Assembly (NCBI GenBank): GCA_036841525.1
Contig: DAITVZ010000020.1
Location: forward strand, 1-62,387
Length of the DNA stretch: 62,387 bases
Reading direction: 5' to 3'
From: JAAYEA01 sp012689325
GTDB lineage: Bacteria > Chloroflexota > Anaerolineae > JAAYEA01
Under the pieces are notes generated by a model that saw only the letters and a list, made by a program, of their open reading frames with translations, did not search any database and was not told the DNA's origin. Positions 24,226 through 31,941 of the stretch are shown here, piece by piece. The position numbers and the translations under genes are program-made. The first letter of the stretch is position 1; the number at the start of each line of letters is the position of its first letter.

Positions 24226-26309
24226 CAGTCCAGCGCGATCACGGCGACGTCGCGGGCGCCGGCGATCAGGTCAATTTCGCGGCCCGAGACGGCGGCCCCG
24301 GCGCCCCACAGGGAGCGGGCCGAGGTGAAGGGCCCCCACTCGTCGGAGAGGCGGAGCTTGGCGCGCAAGGGCTGGCGGGTCGGGTTGGCGACCCAGAGAT
24401 AGCAGCCGCCCTCGCCGGCATGGAGCCGCGCCTTGACCTGCGGCTCGCTGCACCAGATGTGCTGGTCGCGCCCGGCGAAGCGGAGGGCGTCGGCGAAAAA
24501 GGTGGCGGAGCGGTCGGCGGGGTGGGCGGCATAGCCCCAGCCGGCCATGGAGCCCACCAAGCGGGTGCGGCCCCGGCCGTAGGCGTGCTCCACCGCGGCG
24601 ACGCGGCCATCCTCGTAATAGCCGACGGGCTGGCCGGTGGTGGGCTCGTAGGCTTGCAGGAACAGCCCACCGCGGACCGGCAGGCCGTGGACGGTAAAGG
24701 TCAGGTCGCCGAGGAGGTCGGGGGTGAACTCGACATAGGACTCCCGCGCGCCAAAGAGCTCGTCCAGCCCGAGGTTGGGCTGGCGGACGCCGACGTGGGC
24801 GCGGCCGTCCCAGTAGCCGGGGCAGCCCTCGGCGATGAGCGTCCCGCCCGCGGCGACCCAGCCCTTGAGCCGGTCGGCGGAGGACTGGGAGAGCATGACG
24901 GGGTAGGGGAGATGGAGGACTTTGTACTCGGCGATGTGGTCCAGATGCACCCAATCGGCCTGGATGTTGCTATCGAAAAAGCCCTGATAGGCGCCCTGCA
25001 TGGACTGGGCGTAATAGGTCGTACTGCCCTGCTGGGCGTAGGCGAAAAGCTGGGTCTCGGGGACGTAGACGATGCCGATCTCGCCGCGGACGGGGCGGGA
25101 GCGCCAGAGCGGCGCTTGCGCCGGGTCGGCCACCCACTTGGCGATTCGGCGGGCCATCTCGGAGCGGGGGGTGCGGGAACCATCCATCCCGTAGGGGCCA
25201 AAGGCGCCAAAGAGCGGCCCATCCAGCAGGGGCCGCCAGCGGAGGTACATCAGCCCCGTGGCGCCGCACATCAAGCTCACCAGGTCCCAATAGCGCACGT
25301 CCTCCGGGGAGGCGATGCGCCCCTCGTCGCGAGGCTTGCCCAGCACGTTGGACTGCATCCAGAGCGGCCCGGCGTAGGCCTCGGCGTGCCAGAAGCGCTT
25401 GCCGCGGCTGGCGGCGCGCACCAGGTCCACGGCGTGGGGCTGCTTCCAGGGCTCGTCGCCGTGGCGGCTGGAGCCCCAGGTGTAGCCATAGCTTTCGGCG
25501 ATGCCGGCGGCGCGCCAGTCGTCGGCGGCCTTGGGCGCCATGCCCGTCAACGAGGCGGCGATGCCGTGGGCGGTGATGGGGTGCGCCGGGTCCAGCGAGC
25601 GGATCAGGTCGGCGCGCCATTCCATCAGGCGGTAGGCGTTGTCGATCCGGAACTGGAGCCAATCCAGCACATGGGGATAGGGCCCCAGGTCGCGGGGCGG
25701 GTTCACGTCCTCCCAGGCGGCATAGCTGGTGCGGCGCCAGGCGGCCCCGAGCGCGCGCAGGTCGCCGTACTTGGCCTGGAGCCACTCGCGGAAGCGGGCG
25801 GCGGTGCCCGGGCAATAGCAGATGTCCTCGCCAATGTTGCACTCGTTCCAGATGTCATAGCCGCCCAGGCCGGGGTGGTCGCGGTAGCGGAGGACCAGCT
25901 CGCGCAAAAAGCCCTCGGCCAGGGCGTGGGCGTCCTCGTTATCCAGGCAAAGGCCGGGGAAGCCGCCCACGACGCAGCTCCCGCTCATGCCGCTCTCCAC
26001 CGGGCGGCCATCACGGCGCTGGTAGCGGGCATGGGCATGGGTGCGGAAGGCCCACTCGGGCGCGGAGGTGGCGTGCTCGGCGATGATGGTCTTGAGGCCG
26101 TGTTCGGCGGCCAGGTCGAGCTGCCGGTCATAGTCGGACCAGTCGAAGCGGCCGGGGGCCAGCTCGACGGCGGACCACATGAACCAGTGGCGGAAGGTGT
26201 TCATGCCGTCGGCGGCGGCGGTGGCATAGTCCTGGGCCCAGTCCTCCGGCGGAGGGTTGGACTTGCGGAAATAGACCGCGCCGTAGGGAAAGGCGGGCAA
26301 GGGGTTCAT
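24225..26309 (-). CDS. Glycoside hydrolase family 42 beta-galactosidase
   Basis: The 694-residue protein starts with FPYGAVYFRKSNPPPEDWAQD and has the GH42 TIM barrel with acid/base Glu156 in IWNEC and nucleophile Glu310 in FWHAEAYAG. A trimerisation domain follows (PYPVMLSQSSADRLKGWV, GGTLIAEG) and a C-terminal beta domain. CYCPGTAARF near residue 165 matches the Cys-containing region common in GH42. The ATG has GAGAGGAG upstream; a longer frame into repeat-rich DNA is rejected. First gene of the GH42-GH95-GH127-GH92 operon. Cytoplasmic, expected to remove terminal beta-galactose from imported oligosaccharides. Confidence 0.94.
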   Translation of the reverse strand: MNPLPAFPYGAVYFRKSNPPPEDWAQDYATAAADGMNTFRHWFMWSAVELAPGRFDWSDYDRQLDLAAEHGLKTIIAEHATSAPEWAFRTHAHARYQRRDGRPVESGMSGSCVVGGFPGLCLDNEDAHALAEGFLRELVLRYRDHPGLGGYDIWNECNIGEDICYCPGTAARFREWLQAKYGDLRALGAAWRRTSYAAWEDVNPPRDLGPYPHVLDWLQFRIDNAYRLMEWRADLIRSLDPAHPITAHGIAASLTGMAPKAADDWRAAGIAESYGYTWGSSRHGDEPWKQPHAVDLVRAASRGKRFWHAEAYAGPLWMQSNVLGKPRDEGRIASPEDVRYWDLVSLMCGATGLMYLRWRPLLDGPLFGAFGPYGMDGSRTPRSEMARRIAKWVADPAQAPLWRSRPVRGEIGIVYVPETQLFAYAQQGSTTYYAQSMQGAYQGFFDSNIQADWVHLDHIAEYKVLHLPYPVMLSQSSADRLKGWVAAGGTLIAEGCPGYWDGRAHVGVRQPNLGLDELFGARESYVEFTPDLLGDLTFTVHGLPVRGGLFLQAYEPTTGQPVGYYEDGRVAAVEHAYGRGRTRLVGSMAGWGYAAHPADRSATFFADALRFAGRDQHIWCSEPQVKARLHAGEGGCYLWVANPTRQPLRAKLRLSDEWGPFTSARSLWGAGAAVSGREIDLIAGARDVAVIALD

Positions 26310-26386
26310 GGGCGCTCCTCTCTCAAGATGGGAAGATCGAGATGATGGCTCGGATCGAGCGGATGGAGGCTCGGTCCCACTGCGAC

Positions 26387-26415
26387 ATTGTACGCAGGGT
26401 GGGGAAAGGAGGCAA
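26387..26415 (-). promoter_or_regulatory. Promoter of the glycoside hydrolase operon
   Basis: On the minus strand TTGCCT (26410-26415) and TACAAT (26387-26392) are spaced 17 bases, about 75 bases before the GH42 ATG. The weak -35 is consistent with control by an activator, but no regulator gene lies in the operon. Confidence 0.6.
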
Positions 26416-26449
26416 CCGGGGCAGGGGTGCGGGACGGCAAGCCGGAGAG

Positions 26450-26524
26450 CCGCAAGCCAGAGGCTTGCGCCACGGAGTCGCAAGCAGGGTGGGTGTGGGG
26501 CCGCAAGCCAGAGGCTTGCGCCAC
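26450..26524. repeat. Two copies of a 24-bp palindrome-bearing repeat
   Basis: CCGCAAGCCAGAGGCTTGCGCCAC occurs identically at 26450-26473 and 26501-26524; each copy carries the hairpin GCAAGCC-AGA-GGCTTGC. The spacer contains a partial copy (GTCGCAAGCAG). It fills much of the 279-base gap between GH42 and the astacin-like gene and may double as a transcription block. Confidence 0.85.
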
Positions 26525-26588
26525 AGGGAAAACGCCCCGGCCCCCTCGCGCGGCTCAACGGGGGGGCTGGGGCGATACGCGATCCGCG

Positions 26589-27674
26589 CTACTGCACCGA
26601 GTTGACCATGATCTTGTACTTGCCGGTGCCTTTGGGCCGGAAGTGGCGGACGCGGACGTAATAGGCGCCGGGCTCCAGGGCCGCGATGATGCGGGCATTG
26701 AGGTTGCGGCCCGAGTCGTCATCCTCGGCGATGACGTTGGTCTGGTTATTGGGGCCCAGGAGCGCCATCACCACATCGGTCCAGCCGCGGGTCTCGACGC
26801 GATAGTTGCCCGCCGCCACCACCTCGAAGCGGAAGAGGTCCTCCTCGCCGTGCTTGCCGATGGACTCTTCCACGGCGGGGCCGTCGATGGTGAGGAGGGT
26901 GGCCTGCACCGCGTCGAAGGGATAGAGCACGCCGATGAACTGCTTGTCGGTGGGGGAGAGATGACGGTTCCAGCCCACCTCGTAGCCGCCGATGGTGTGC
27001 TCCTTCGGGATCGGGTAGAGCATGATCGACTCCCGGTCAAAGTCCGAGAACTGGGTCAGGCTGCGGGAGTAGGTGCGGAAGAGGTTGTTGTCCACATCGG
27101 CGCGCGACCAGTTGTTGGGCGGCCCGGCATAGTAGGCATAGACCGCCTCCTTGTTCCAGGGGATGCTGGCCGAAGGGTTCTGGTGCTCGTGGATGCAGCC
27201 CAGGGCGTGGCCGAGCTCGTGGAGCACGACGCGGTTGTACTCGTCGTCGCTGGAGCTGGTGGTGAGCCAGCCAAAGTTGATGGTCGGCTCCGCCTTGGGA
27301 ATGGAAAGGGCGTCGGTGCCGATGTAGGACCAGGAGCCGCGCTGGTTGAACGAGACGCGGAGCTCGGCGTCGGCGAGATCGCCGAACTCGAAGGTGATGT
27401 TGGCAGACTGGCTCCAGATGTGGGCGATGGTCTCCACCTTGGCGCGCACCGCCGCTGGGCCATCCAGGAAGCGCACGCGGAGGGTGCGGCCGTTCTGCCA
27501 GAGCTTGCCGGTGAGCGCGGCCAGCTCCATGCGGGAGGGCGGGGCGATCCCCACGCCTGGCCGCAGGATGGGCACGTTGGAGGGGTTCTCCTCGATGGCG
27601 CGCTCGGCGGCGTCCACGGCCTGATCCGGCGTGAGCACGCGGTCGATACACACGTGGATGGTTTCCTCGGTCAT
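26589..27674 (-). CDS. Astacin-like (M12A) metalloprotease with C-terminal beta domain
   Basis: The 361-residue protein is a metzincin zinc protease. The zinc motif HELGHALGCIHEHQNP begins at residue 152 with the third ligand His162, and the Met-turn is SIMLYP with Met218 and Tyr220. This combination points to the astacin family. The last 100 residues (EEDLFRFEVVAAGNYRVET...YYVRVRHF) form a PPC-like beta domain. Remarkably there is no signal peptide or obvious propeptide. AAGGAGG lies six bases before the ATG. Third gene in an operon with an MBL-fold hydrolase and another metalloprotease. Confidence 0.9.
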   Translation of the reverse strand: MTEETIHVCIDRVLTPDQAVDAAERAIEENPSNVPILRPGVGIAPPSRMELAALTGKLWQNGRTLRVRFLDGPAAVRAKVETIAHIWSQSANITFEFGDLADAELRVSFNQRGSWSYIGTDALSIPKAEPTINFGWLTTSSSDDEYNRVVLHELGHALGCIHEHQNPSASIPWNKEAVYAYYAGPPNNWSRADVDNNLFRTYSRSLTQFSDFDRESIMLYPIPKEHTIGGYEVGWNRHLSPTDKQFIGVLYPFDAVQATLLTIDGPAVEESIGKHGEEDLFRFEVVAAGNYRVETRGWTDVVMALLGPNNQTNVIAEDDDSGRNLNARIIAALEPGAYYVRVRHFRPKGTGKYKIMVNSVQ

Positions 27675-27751
27675 CGTTTGCCTCCTTCTGGCGTCCCAAC
27701 TCGGACCTGAGGGGCGCGGGAGCCGCAGCAGCTCGGCGCCGCGCCCACGCA

Positions 27752-28912
27752 TCAGGTCGCCTCTGCCTCGTCGTCAAACAGGATGTCCATGTAGGCCCCG
27801 TCCGGCAGGCCCTCCACCGAGCGGACCTCGGCGCGCTGATCCAGCCGCTTGAGGGTCTCGCGGTGGGGCACGCCGCCATACGTCTCGGGGAAGGTGGAGA
27901 CGGCGGCGATGCGGGTCTCGTCGTCCAGCGGCAGCAACTTGGCCAGCAGCTCCTCGTCCGGGGTGCCGTTGTGGCTGCCGTGGTGGCTCACCTTGAGCAG
28001 GTTCACCGGCGATAGCAAGTCATGGCGGTCCATGGTCTTCCAGCTCCTGAGTTCGGCATCGCCGGCAAAGAGGAGCTTCCAACCTCGCCAGGCCAGGGTA
28101 AAGACCACGCTGGTCTCGTTGGCGGCGCGGTCGATGGCCAGGAGGTTATCGGCCAGGCCCTGGCGGCGGCGCTCCACGAGGTTGTAGAAGGCGCCGGCGT
28201 CCACGCCGGGCGGCGGCTCCACCACGGTGGGGCGGGGCTGCGGGCGCTTGGCGCCGCTCAGGTGAAAGCCGAGGGTCATCGGCTGCAGGCGGCCGTAATA
28301 GGCGGAGGTGTCCTCCTCCGGCGCGAGGATCTCCAGGACCGCTTCCTGGAAGGGGTGCGTCCCGGCGGAGTCGCAGCCGCGATAGACATAACTCGTGGCC
28401 GCGGCCAGGCCGCGCAGGTACTCGACGCAGTCGGCGGTGCTGCGCGGGTTGTTGTTGAGCATCAGCGCGCGCATCCAGGGGGTCTCGCGCTCGGGGACGG
28501 CGGCCAGGAAGGAGGCGATGGCGTCATAGGCCTCCAGGAAGGCGAGGCGCTGTTTGCGGGCCTCCGGGTGATTGTCATAATAATCAGGCGCCGCAGACGC
28601 CGTGAGCCAGGAGTAAGCCACGGGGATCTCCAGCCCCAGCTTGTGGGCGGCGTAAGGGAGCCCTTGCACGTGGTCCATGTGCTCGTGGGTCATGACGTAC
28701 AGGTCCAGCGGCTGGCCGTCCAGCACCTCCAGCACGTCGCGGACCACCGCCTCAAAGAGGGGGTCTTGGCCGCCCGCGCCGCTGAGCACGTTGCCGACGT
28801 CGATGAGGATGTGGCGGAGGGTCGTGGCGCCGTCGAGGCCGCGATCGGGCACCGAGATGAGCACGGCGTCGCCAAAGCGGACGTTGTAGACGCGGACGCG
28901 CAAGCTATCCAT
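27752..28912 (-). CDS. Metallo-beta-lactamase-fold hydrolase (ComEC/Rec2-like)
   Basis: The 386-residue protein has the MBL metal motif HEHMDH at 76-81, then the later ligands in LLFAGDAE and LKVSHHGSHNG, an arrangement seen in ComEC-type and competence-like MBL domains. There are no membrane helices, so it is a free-standing soluble hydrolase. Enzymes of this fold cut phosphodiester, ester or amide bonds. It overlaps the upstream metalloprotease gene by eight bases and is followed after 77 bases by the astacin-like gene, so the three products are co-expressed. Substrate unknown. Confidence 0.87.
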   Translation of the reverse strand: MDSLRVRVYNVRFGDAVLISVPDRGLDGATTLRHILIDVGNVLSGAGGQDPLFEAVVRDVLEVLDGQPLDLYVMTHEHMDHVQGLPYAAHKLGLEIPVAYSWLTASAAPDYYDNHPEARKQRLAFLEAYDAIASFLAAVPERETPWMRALMLNNNPRSTADCVEYLRGLAAATSYVYRGCDSAGTHPFQEAVLEILAPEEDTSAYYGRLQPMTLGFHLSGAKRPQPRPTVVEPPPGVDAGAFYNLVERRRQGLADNLLAIDRAANETSVVFTLAWRGWKLLFAGDAELRSWKTMDRHDLLSPVNLLKVSHHGSHNGTPDEELLAKLLPLDDETRIAAVSTFPETYGGVPHRETLKRLDQRAEVRSVEGLPDGAYMDILFDDEAEAT

Positions 28913-30623
28913 AGCGGCCCTCCCCCACGATGTGCAACATGCGCGCGGTGCCGCGCAGCCGCATCAGCCGGTTGGTGGTCTCGGCGACGACGCCCTGGTT
29001 GGTCTCCTGGCCATCGGGCCCCACGGCGCGCGCGGCCTCGATGAGCAGCCCATCCTCATCGAGCTTAAGAAGCAGCTCGCTGCGGTCGGCGGCCTGCTGC
29101 TCGGAGCGGTCGGTGGTCAACAGCGCCCGCGCCACCTTGGTCTCCCAGTCGATGGCGAGCACGGTGCCCACGGTCATCTGGCGGCGCGGCGGGAAGCGAT
29201 GCCCGAGGTTGTTGCGCTCCTCCTCGTTCCAGGAGACCTTGAAGATGCACTCGCGGGACTGGCGCTTGCCGCTCTCGTCGAAATAGACCTTGGCGGCGTC
29301 CAGGCGGGGGCGCACCGTGAAGGGGACGTTCTCGGGGATGCGCAGCAGCTTGCGGTTGCGGTTGGCAAAGTCATAGGCGGCCCAGTCGCTCTCCACCAGC
29401 GCCTCGAGGTTGAGGTCCTTGAGCGCCTCCACCGCCTGGTTGGTCTGCACGTCCAGCTCGTGGGGGCTGGCGACGATGCGCCGCCTGGCGAACTCGGCCT
29501 TGAGCCAGACGCGTTCGGCCTCGTCGGCGGGATAGAGCGCCTGGTCGGCGGCGACGAGGGCGCGGCCATAGTCGGCGAACGAGACCTCGCCCGGCGGCAG
29601 ATAATCCAGGGCGCGGTAGACCATGCGCTTGAACTGCTCGGCGGCGACCCAGAGCGCCTTGCCCGAGGCGGAGAACTCGGGGAGGCCCTCCTTTTCCATG
29701 GTGCGCTGCTTGTAGCTGTTGTGGAGCTGGACCATCATCTTGAACAGCGCGCCGCTGAGCACCTCGCTGAGGGCGTGGGGCTCGTTGCGCGGGACGCGGT
29801 TGGCCTTGCCGTACTCGTCCAGCGATTTGTCGTCGGGGTCCAGGGTGCGCTCGTTGAGGAGGGAGCGGAGGTAGCCGGCGCGCCCGTTGCGATCCAGGGC
29901 GCGGCCGAACTCTTCGGCCACGGAGCTAAAGGCCGTCGAGTTCTCGATGGAGCCGCCGGTCTGGTCCAGCACGACGCTGCGGAGGTTGTGGCTGCGAAAA
30001 GCCATCATCAGCGCGGTGAGGTCGGCCAGGGCCTCGTGCAGCGCCAGCGATTGCGGCGTGATGGCGCTATAGAGATCGGGCGCGATGCCGTCCAGGATGG
30101 CGTGGCCGGTCTCGTGGGCGATGATGTCCCGCGAGAGGCAGGTAAAGATCGGCTCGCCGCCGTCCAGCGTCAGGTAAAAGAACTGGAGGCTGTGCGAGTC
30201 GCGCTCGTAATAGGCATTGGCCCATTCGCCGGCGCGGGGGACCACCAGGAGCTGCGGGGCGCCAAAGGCCCAACAGACCTCGCGGCCCAGGGCGTCGGGC
30301 TCCTCGAACATGTACAGGGCGCGCAGCACCGTGGCAAAGGCGCTCACCTGCATGAACTCGGGGGAGCGGATGTCATAGCCCTCCACGTCGCCCTCGGGGA
30401 TCTTGTAGCGGCCCAGGGCGCGCTGGCGGGTGGGGGGCAGGAAACGGGCGGGGTGGCGGAGCGCGCCGGTCTCGGCATCGAAATCCAGCACGGCGACGCG
30501 CTTGGTGACGGGGCCGTCGAGGAAGAAGGCCTCCTCGTCGATGAAAAAGTCCTCGACCAGGCGCATCCCCTTGTACCGCGAGGTCAAGGGGTCCTGGATC
30601 ATCAGCGGCACGCGCACTTTCAT
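28905..30623 (-). CDS. Gluzincin (M4/thermolysin-like) metalloprotease without signal peptide
   Basis: The 572-residue protein carries HETGH at 170-174 and a second zinc-ligand helix ALHEALAD with Glu197, matching the HExxH...NEAxSD pattern of thermolysin-like gluzincins. A following NEPHALSEVLSGAL segment is helix-rich. The N-terminal 130 residues may be an inhibitory or substrate domain; the C-terminal 200 residues are unassigned. No signal peptide is present, so the enzyme appears cytoplasmic. ATG with AAGGAG eight bases upstream. First gene of the protease-MBL-protease operon, transcribed from a promoter at 30703-30731. Confidence 0.86.
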   Translation of the reverse strand: MKVRVPLMIQDPLTSRYKGMRLVEDFFIDEEAFFLDGPVTKRVAVLDFDAETGALRHPARFLPPTRQRALGRYKIPEGDVEGYDIRSPEFMQVSAFATVLRALYMFEEPDALGREVCWAFGAPQLLVVPRAGEWANAYYERDSHSLQFFYLTLDGGEPIFTCLSRDIIAHETGHAILDGIAPDLYSAITPQSLALHEALADLTALMMAFRSHNLRSVVLDQTGGSIENSTAFSSVAEEFGRALDRNGRAGYLRSLLNERTLDPDDKSLDEYGKANRVPRNEPHALSEVLSGALFKMMVQLHNSYKQRTMEKEGLPEFSASGKALWVAAEQFKRMVYRALDYLPPGEVSFADYGRALVAADQALYPADEAERVWLKAEFARRRIVASPHELDVQTNQAVEALKDLNLEALVESDWAAYDFANRNRKLLRIPENVPFTVRPRLDAAKVYFDESGKRQSRECIFKVSWNEEERNNLGHRFPPRRQMTVGTVLAIDWETKVARALLTTDRSEQQAADRSELLLKLDEDGLLIEAARAVGPDGQETNQGVVAETTNRLMRLRGTARMLHIVGEGRYG

Positions 30624-30702
30624 ACCGGTAACTCCTTCTGGCGTCATTGGCCTCGGACAGCCGGCTGGTGGCGATGCATACCGTCTCTAGTGCACCACTG
30701 TT

Positions 30703-30731
30703 ATATTACGACAGTCCGGTCCAGTTGTCAA
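30703..30731 (-). promoter_or_regulatory. Promoter of the protease-MBL-protease operon
   Basis: Reading the minus strand, TTGACA (30726-30731) and TAATAT (30703-30708) are 17 bases apart, about 80 bases before the first ATG. A GTTG-T-CAAC dyad overlaps the -35 and could be an operator. It is back to back with the promoter at 30741-30769. Confidence 0.85.
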
Positions 30732-30740
30732 CAAGCAGAA

Positions 30741-30769
30741 TTGACAATATTAGTTACTTGAAGTATGAT
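30741..30769 (+). promoter_or_regulatory. Divergent promoter of the unknown 243-residue protein gene
   Basis: TTGACA (30741-30746) and TATGAT (30764-30769) with a 17-base spacer. The two divergent -35 boxes are only nine bases apart, so one regulator could control both directions. Confidence 0.87.
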
Positions 30770-30805
30770 ATGCACAGGTCGGTTGAAACGGAGCGGAGGT
30801 GTCCC

Positions 30806-31537
30806 ATGCCGGATCGCATCGGCGAGTTTGGCGAGTTCTATGGCCGGGCCTTTCAGATCATCGAGCGCGAGCCCAAGCGCGCCCCGCAAGAGCGCACCTT
30901 TGGGGCCCGGGCGGCCTCTCCCACCATCGAGATCTCGACGGACAAGGTGGACGCCATGCTGCGGGAATGGCGCTCCCCGTTCATGATCGTAACGCGCTTT
31001 GCCGAGCTGCGGCAGCTCTCCGAGTCTTTGGAGGCGGTGCAAGAGTCGGTGAGCAAGGGGAGCAGCCAGCCAGGGCTGGACCCGGTGACCAAGGCGGTGC
31101 GGGTGGCGCTGGAGAACTATTTCTTCGAGGGGCGCTACGCGACGCGGCTGGGGGAGGAGGTCATCTTTCCCGGGCTGGGCAAGGACTGGCAAGAGATCCG
31201 CGCCAGCGGCGAGCGGTACGTGCGCGACCTGACGCGCATCCTGGTGGAGGCGAGCGGGAACGTCACCTTTGGGCTGACGGTGCCGATCCCGCGGGCGCAG
31301 CTCAAGCAGGCCCAGTTCGCGGCGCGGCTGGCGGAGGCGACCACCATGGCCATCGTGGAGGCGCTGGTGACGGGCGTGAGCGTGCTGGCGACGGACAACG
31401 CGCTGTTGGTGGGGGCCATCGGCACCTTTGCGGCCACCCTGGCGCGCAAGTCCGCGGAAAAGGCGATGCAAGAGTACCTGGAGGCGACGCAGGAGGAACA
31501 GCCTCAGGTGCTGACCAAGATGGTTGTGGACGTCTAG
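30806..31537 (+). CDS. Unknown 243-residue protein divergent from the protease cassette
   Basis: I do not recognise a family. The protein has an N-terminal polar part, a central section with VRVALENYFFEGRYATRLGEEV, and a long alanine-rich helical segment (AQFAARLAEATTMAIVEALVTGVSVLATDNALLVGAIGTF in outline) that may be amphipathic or weakly membrane-active. The start is set by GGAGGT five bases upstream. It is transcribed from a strong promoter that faces the protease operon promoter, so it could be the regulator, inhibitor, target or partner of those enzymes. No helix-turn-helix is evident. Confidence 0.75.
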   Translation: MPDRIGEFGEFYGRAFQIIEREPKRAPQERTFGARAASPTIEISTDKVDAMLREWRSPFMIVTRFAELRQLSESLEAVQESVSKGSSQPGLDPVTKAVRVALENYFFEGRYATRLGEEVIFPGLGKDWQEIRASGERYVRDLTRILVEASGNVTFGLTVPIPRAQLKQAQFAARLAEATTMAIVEALVTGVSVLATDNALLVGAIGTFAATLARKSAEKAMQEYLEATQEEQPQVLTKMVVDV

Positions 31538-31547
31538 TGTGCCCTGT

Positions 31548-31576
31548 TTGACATTTACGGAAACGGGTGGTATCCT
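31548..31576 (+). promoter_or_regulatory. Promoter of the cold-shock gene
   Basis: TTGACA (31548-31553) and TATCCT (31571-31576), spacer 17. It begins 11 bases after the stop of the preceding gene and leaves a leader of about 75 bases. Confidence 0.82.
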
Positions 31577-31584
31577 GTGCCCTA

Positions 31585-31619
31585 GTAAGGCTGAAGCGCA
31601 GGGGCTCCCGCAGCCTTAC
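31585..31619 (+). promoter_or_regulatory. 5' leader hairpin of the cold-shock gene
   Basis: GTAAGGCTG (31585-31593) pairs perfectly with CAGCCTTAC (31611-31619) at the very start of the predicted transcript. Structured leaders are known to confer temperature-responsive translation or stability on cold-shock mRNAs; that role here is inferred. Confidence 0.6.
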
Positions 31620-31656
31620 GCATCATGAGGGTATGGTTCAGGAGGTAAACGAGGTA

Positions 31657-31869
31657 ATGTCCGAGCGACACGAAGGAACGGTCAAGTGGTTCAGCCGGGC
31701 CAAAGGCTACGGGTTCATCCAGTACGAGGATGGCGCGGACGTCTTTGTGCACTATTCCGCCATTCGGGGCGAGGGGTTCCGGAACTTGGATGAGGGCGAC
31801 AAGGTCGAGTTCTCGGTGGAGCAGAGCGAGAAAGGCCTTCACGCCATCGACGTGGTCAAAGTCGCGTAA
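31657..31869 (+). CDS. csp: Cold-shock domain protein (CspA family)
   Basis: The 70-residue protein is a single OB-fold cold-shock domain that binds single-stranded RNA and DNA. RNP1 is KGYGFI and RNP2 is VFVHYSAI, with the usual GTVKWF start and a C-terminal HAIDVVKV strand. Length is that of typical CspA proteins. The ATG has AGGAGGT ten bases upstream; an earlier ATG at 31633 is too close to its own purine run and would add residues not found in the family. It has its own promoter, a structured leader and a terminator, so it is monocistronic. Confidence 0.95.
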   Translation: MSERHEGTVKWFSRAKGYGFIQYEDGADVFVHYSAIRGEGFRNLDEGDKVEFSVEQSEKGLHAIDVVKVA

Positions 31870-31888
31870 TCAGACGTAACGCATGCGA

Positions 31889-31917
31889 AGCGCCGGGGAT
31901 AACCTCGGCGCTTTTTT
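31889..31917 (+). terminator. Rho-independent terminator of the cold-shock gene
   Basis: Arms AGCGCCG and CGGCGCT around GGGATAACCT, followed by six T. Also faces the convergent methyltransferase gene. Confidence 0.9.
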
Positions 31918-31941
31918 GTTGCCTGGAATCCGGCGGCGAGG

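Noticed and set aside
31633..31656. Eight-residue N-terminal extension of the cold-shock protein
   Set aside because: The ATG at 31633 is too close to its purine run, and the family starts at the ATG at 31657 with AGGAGGT upstream.
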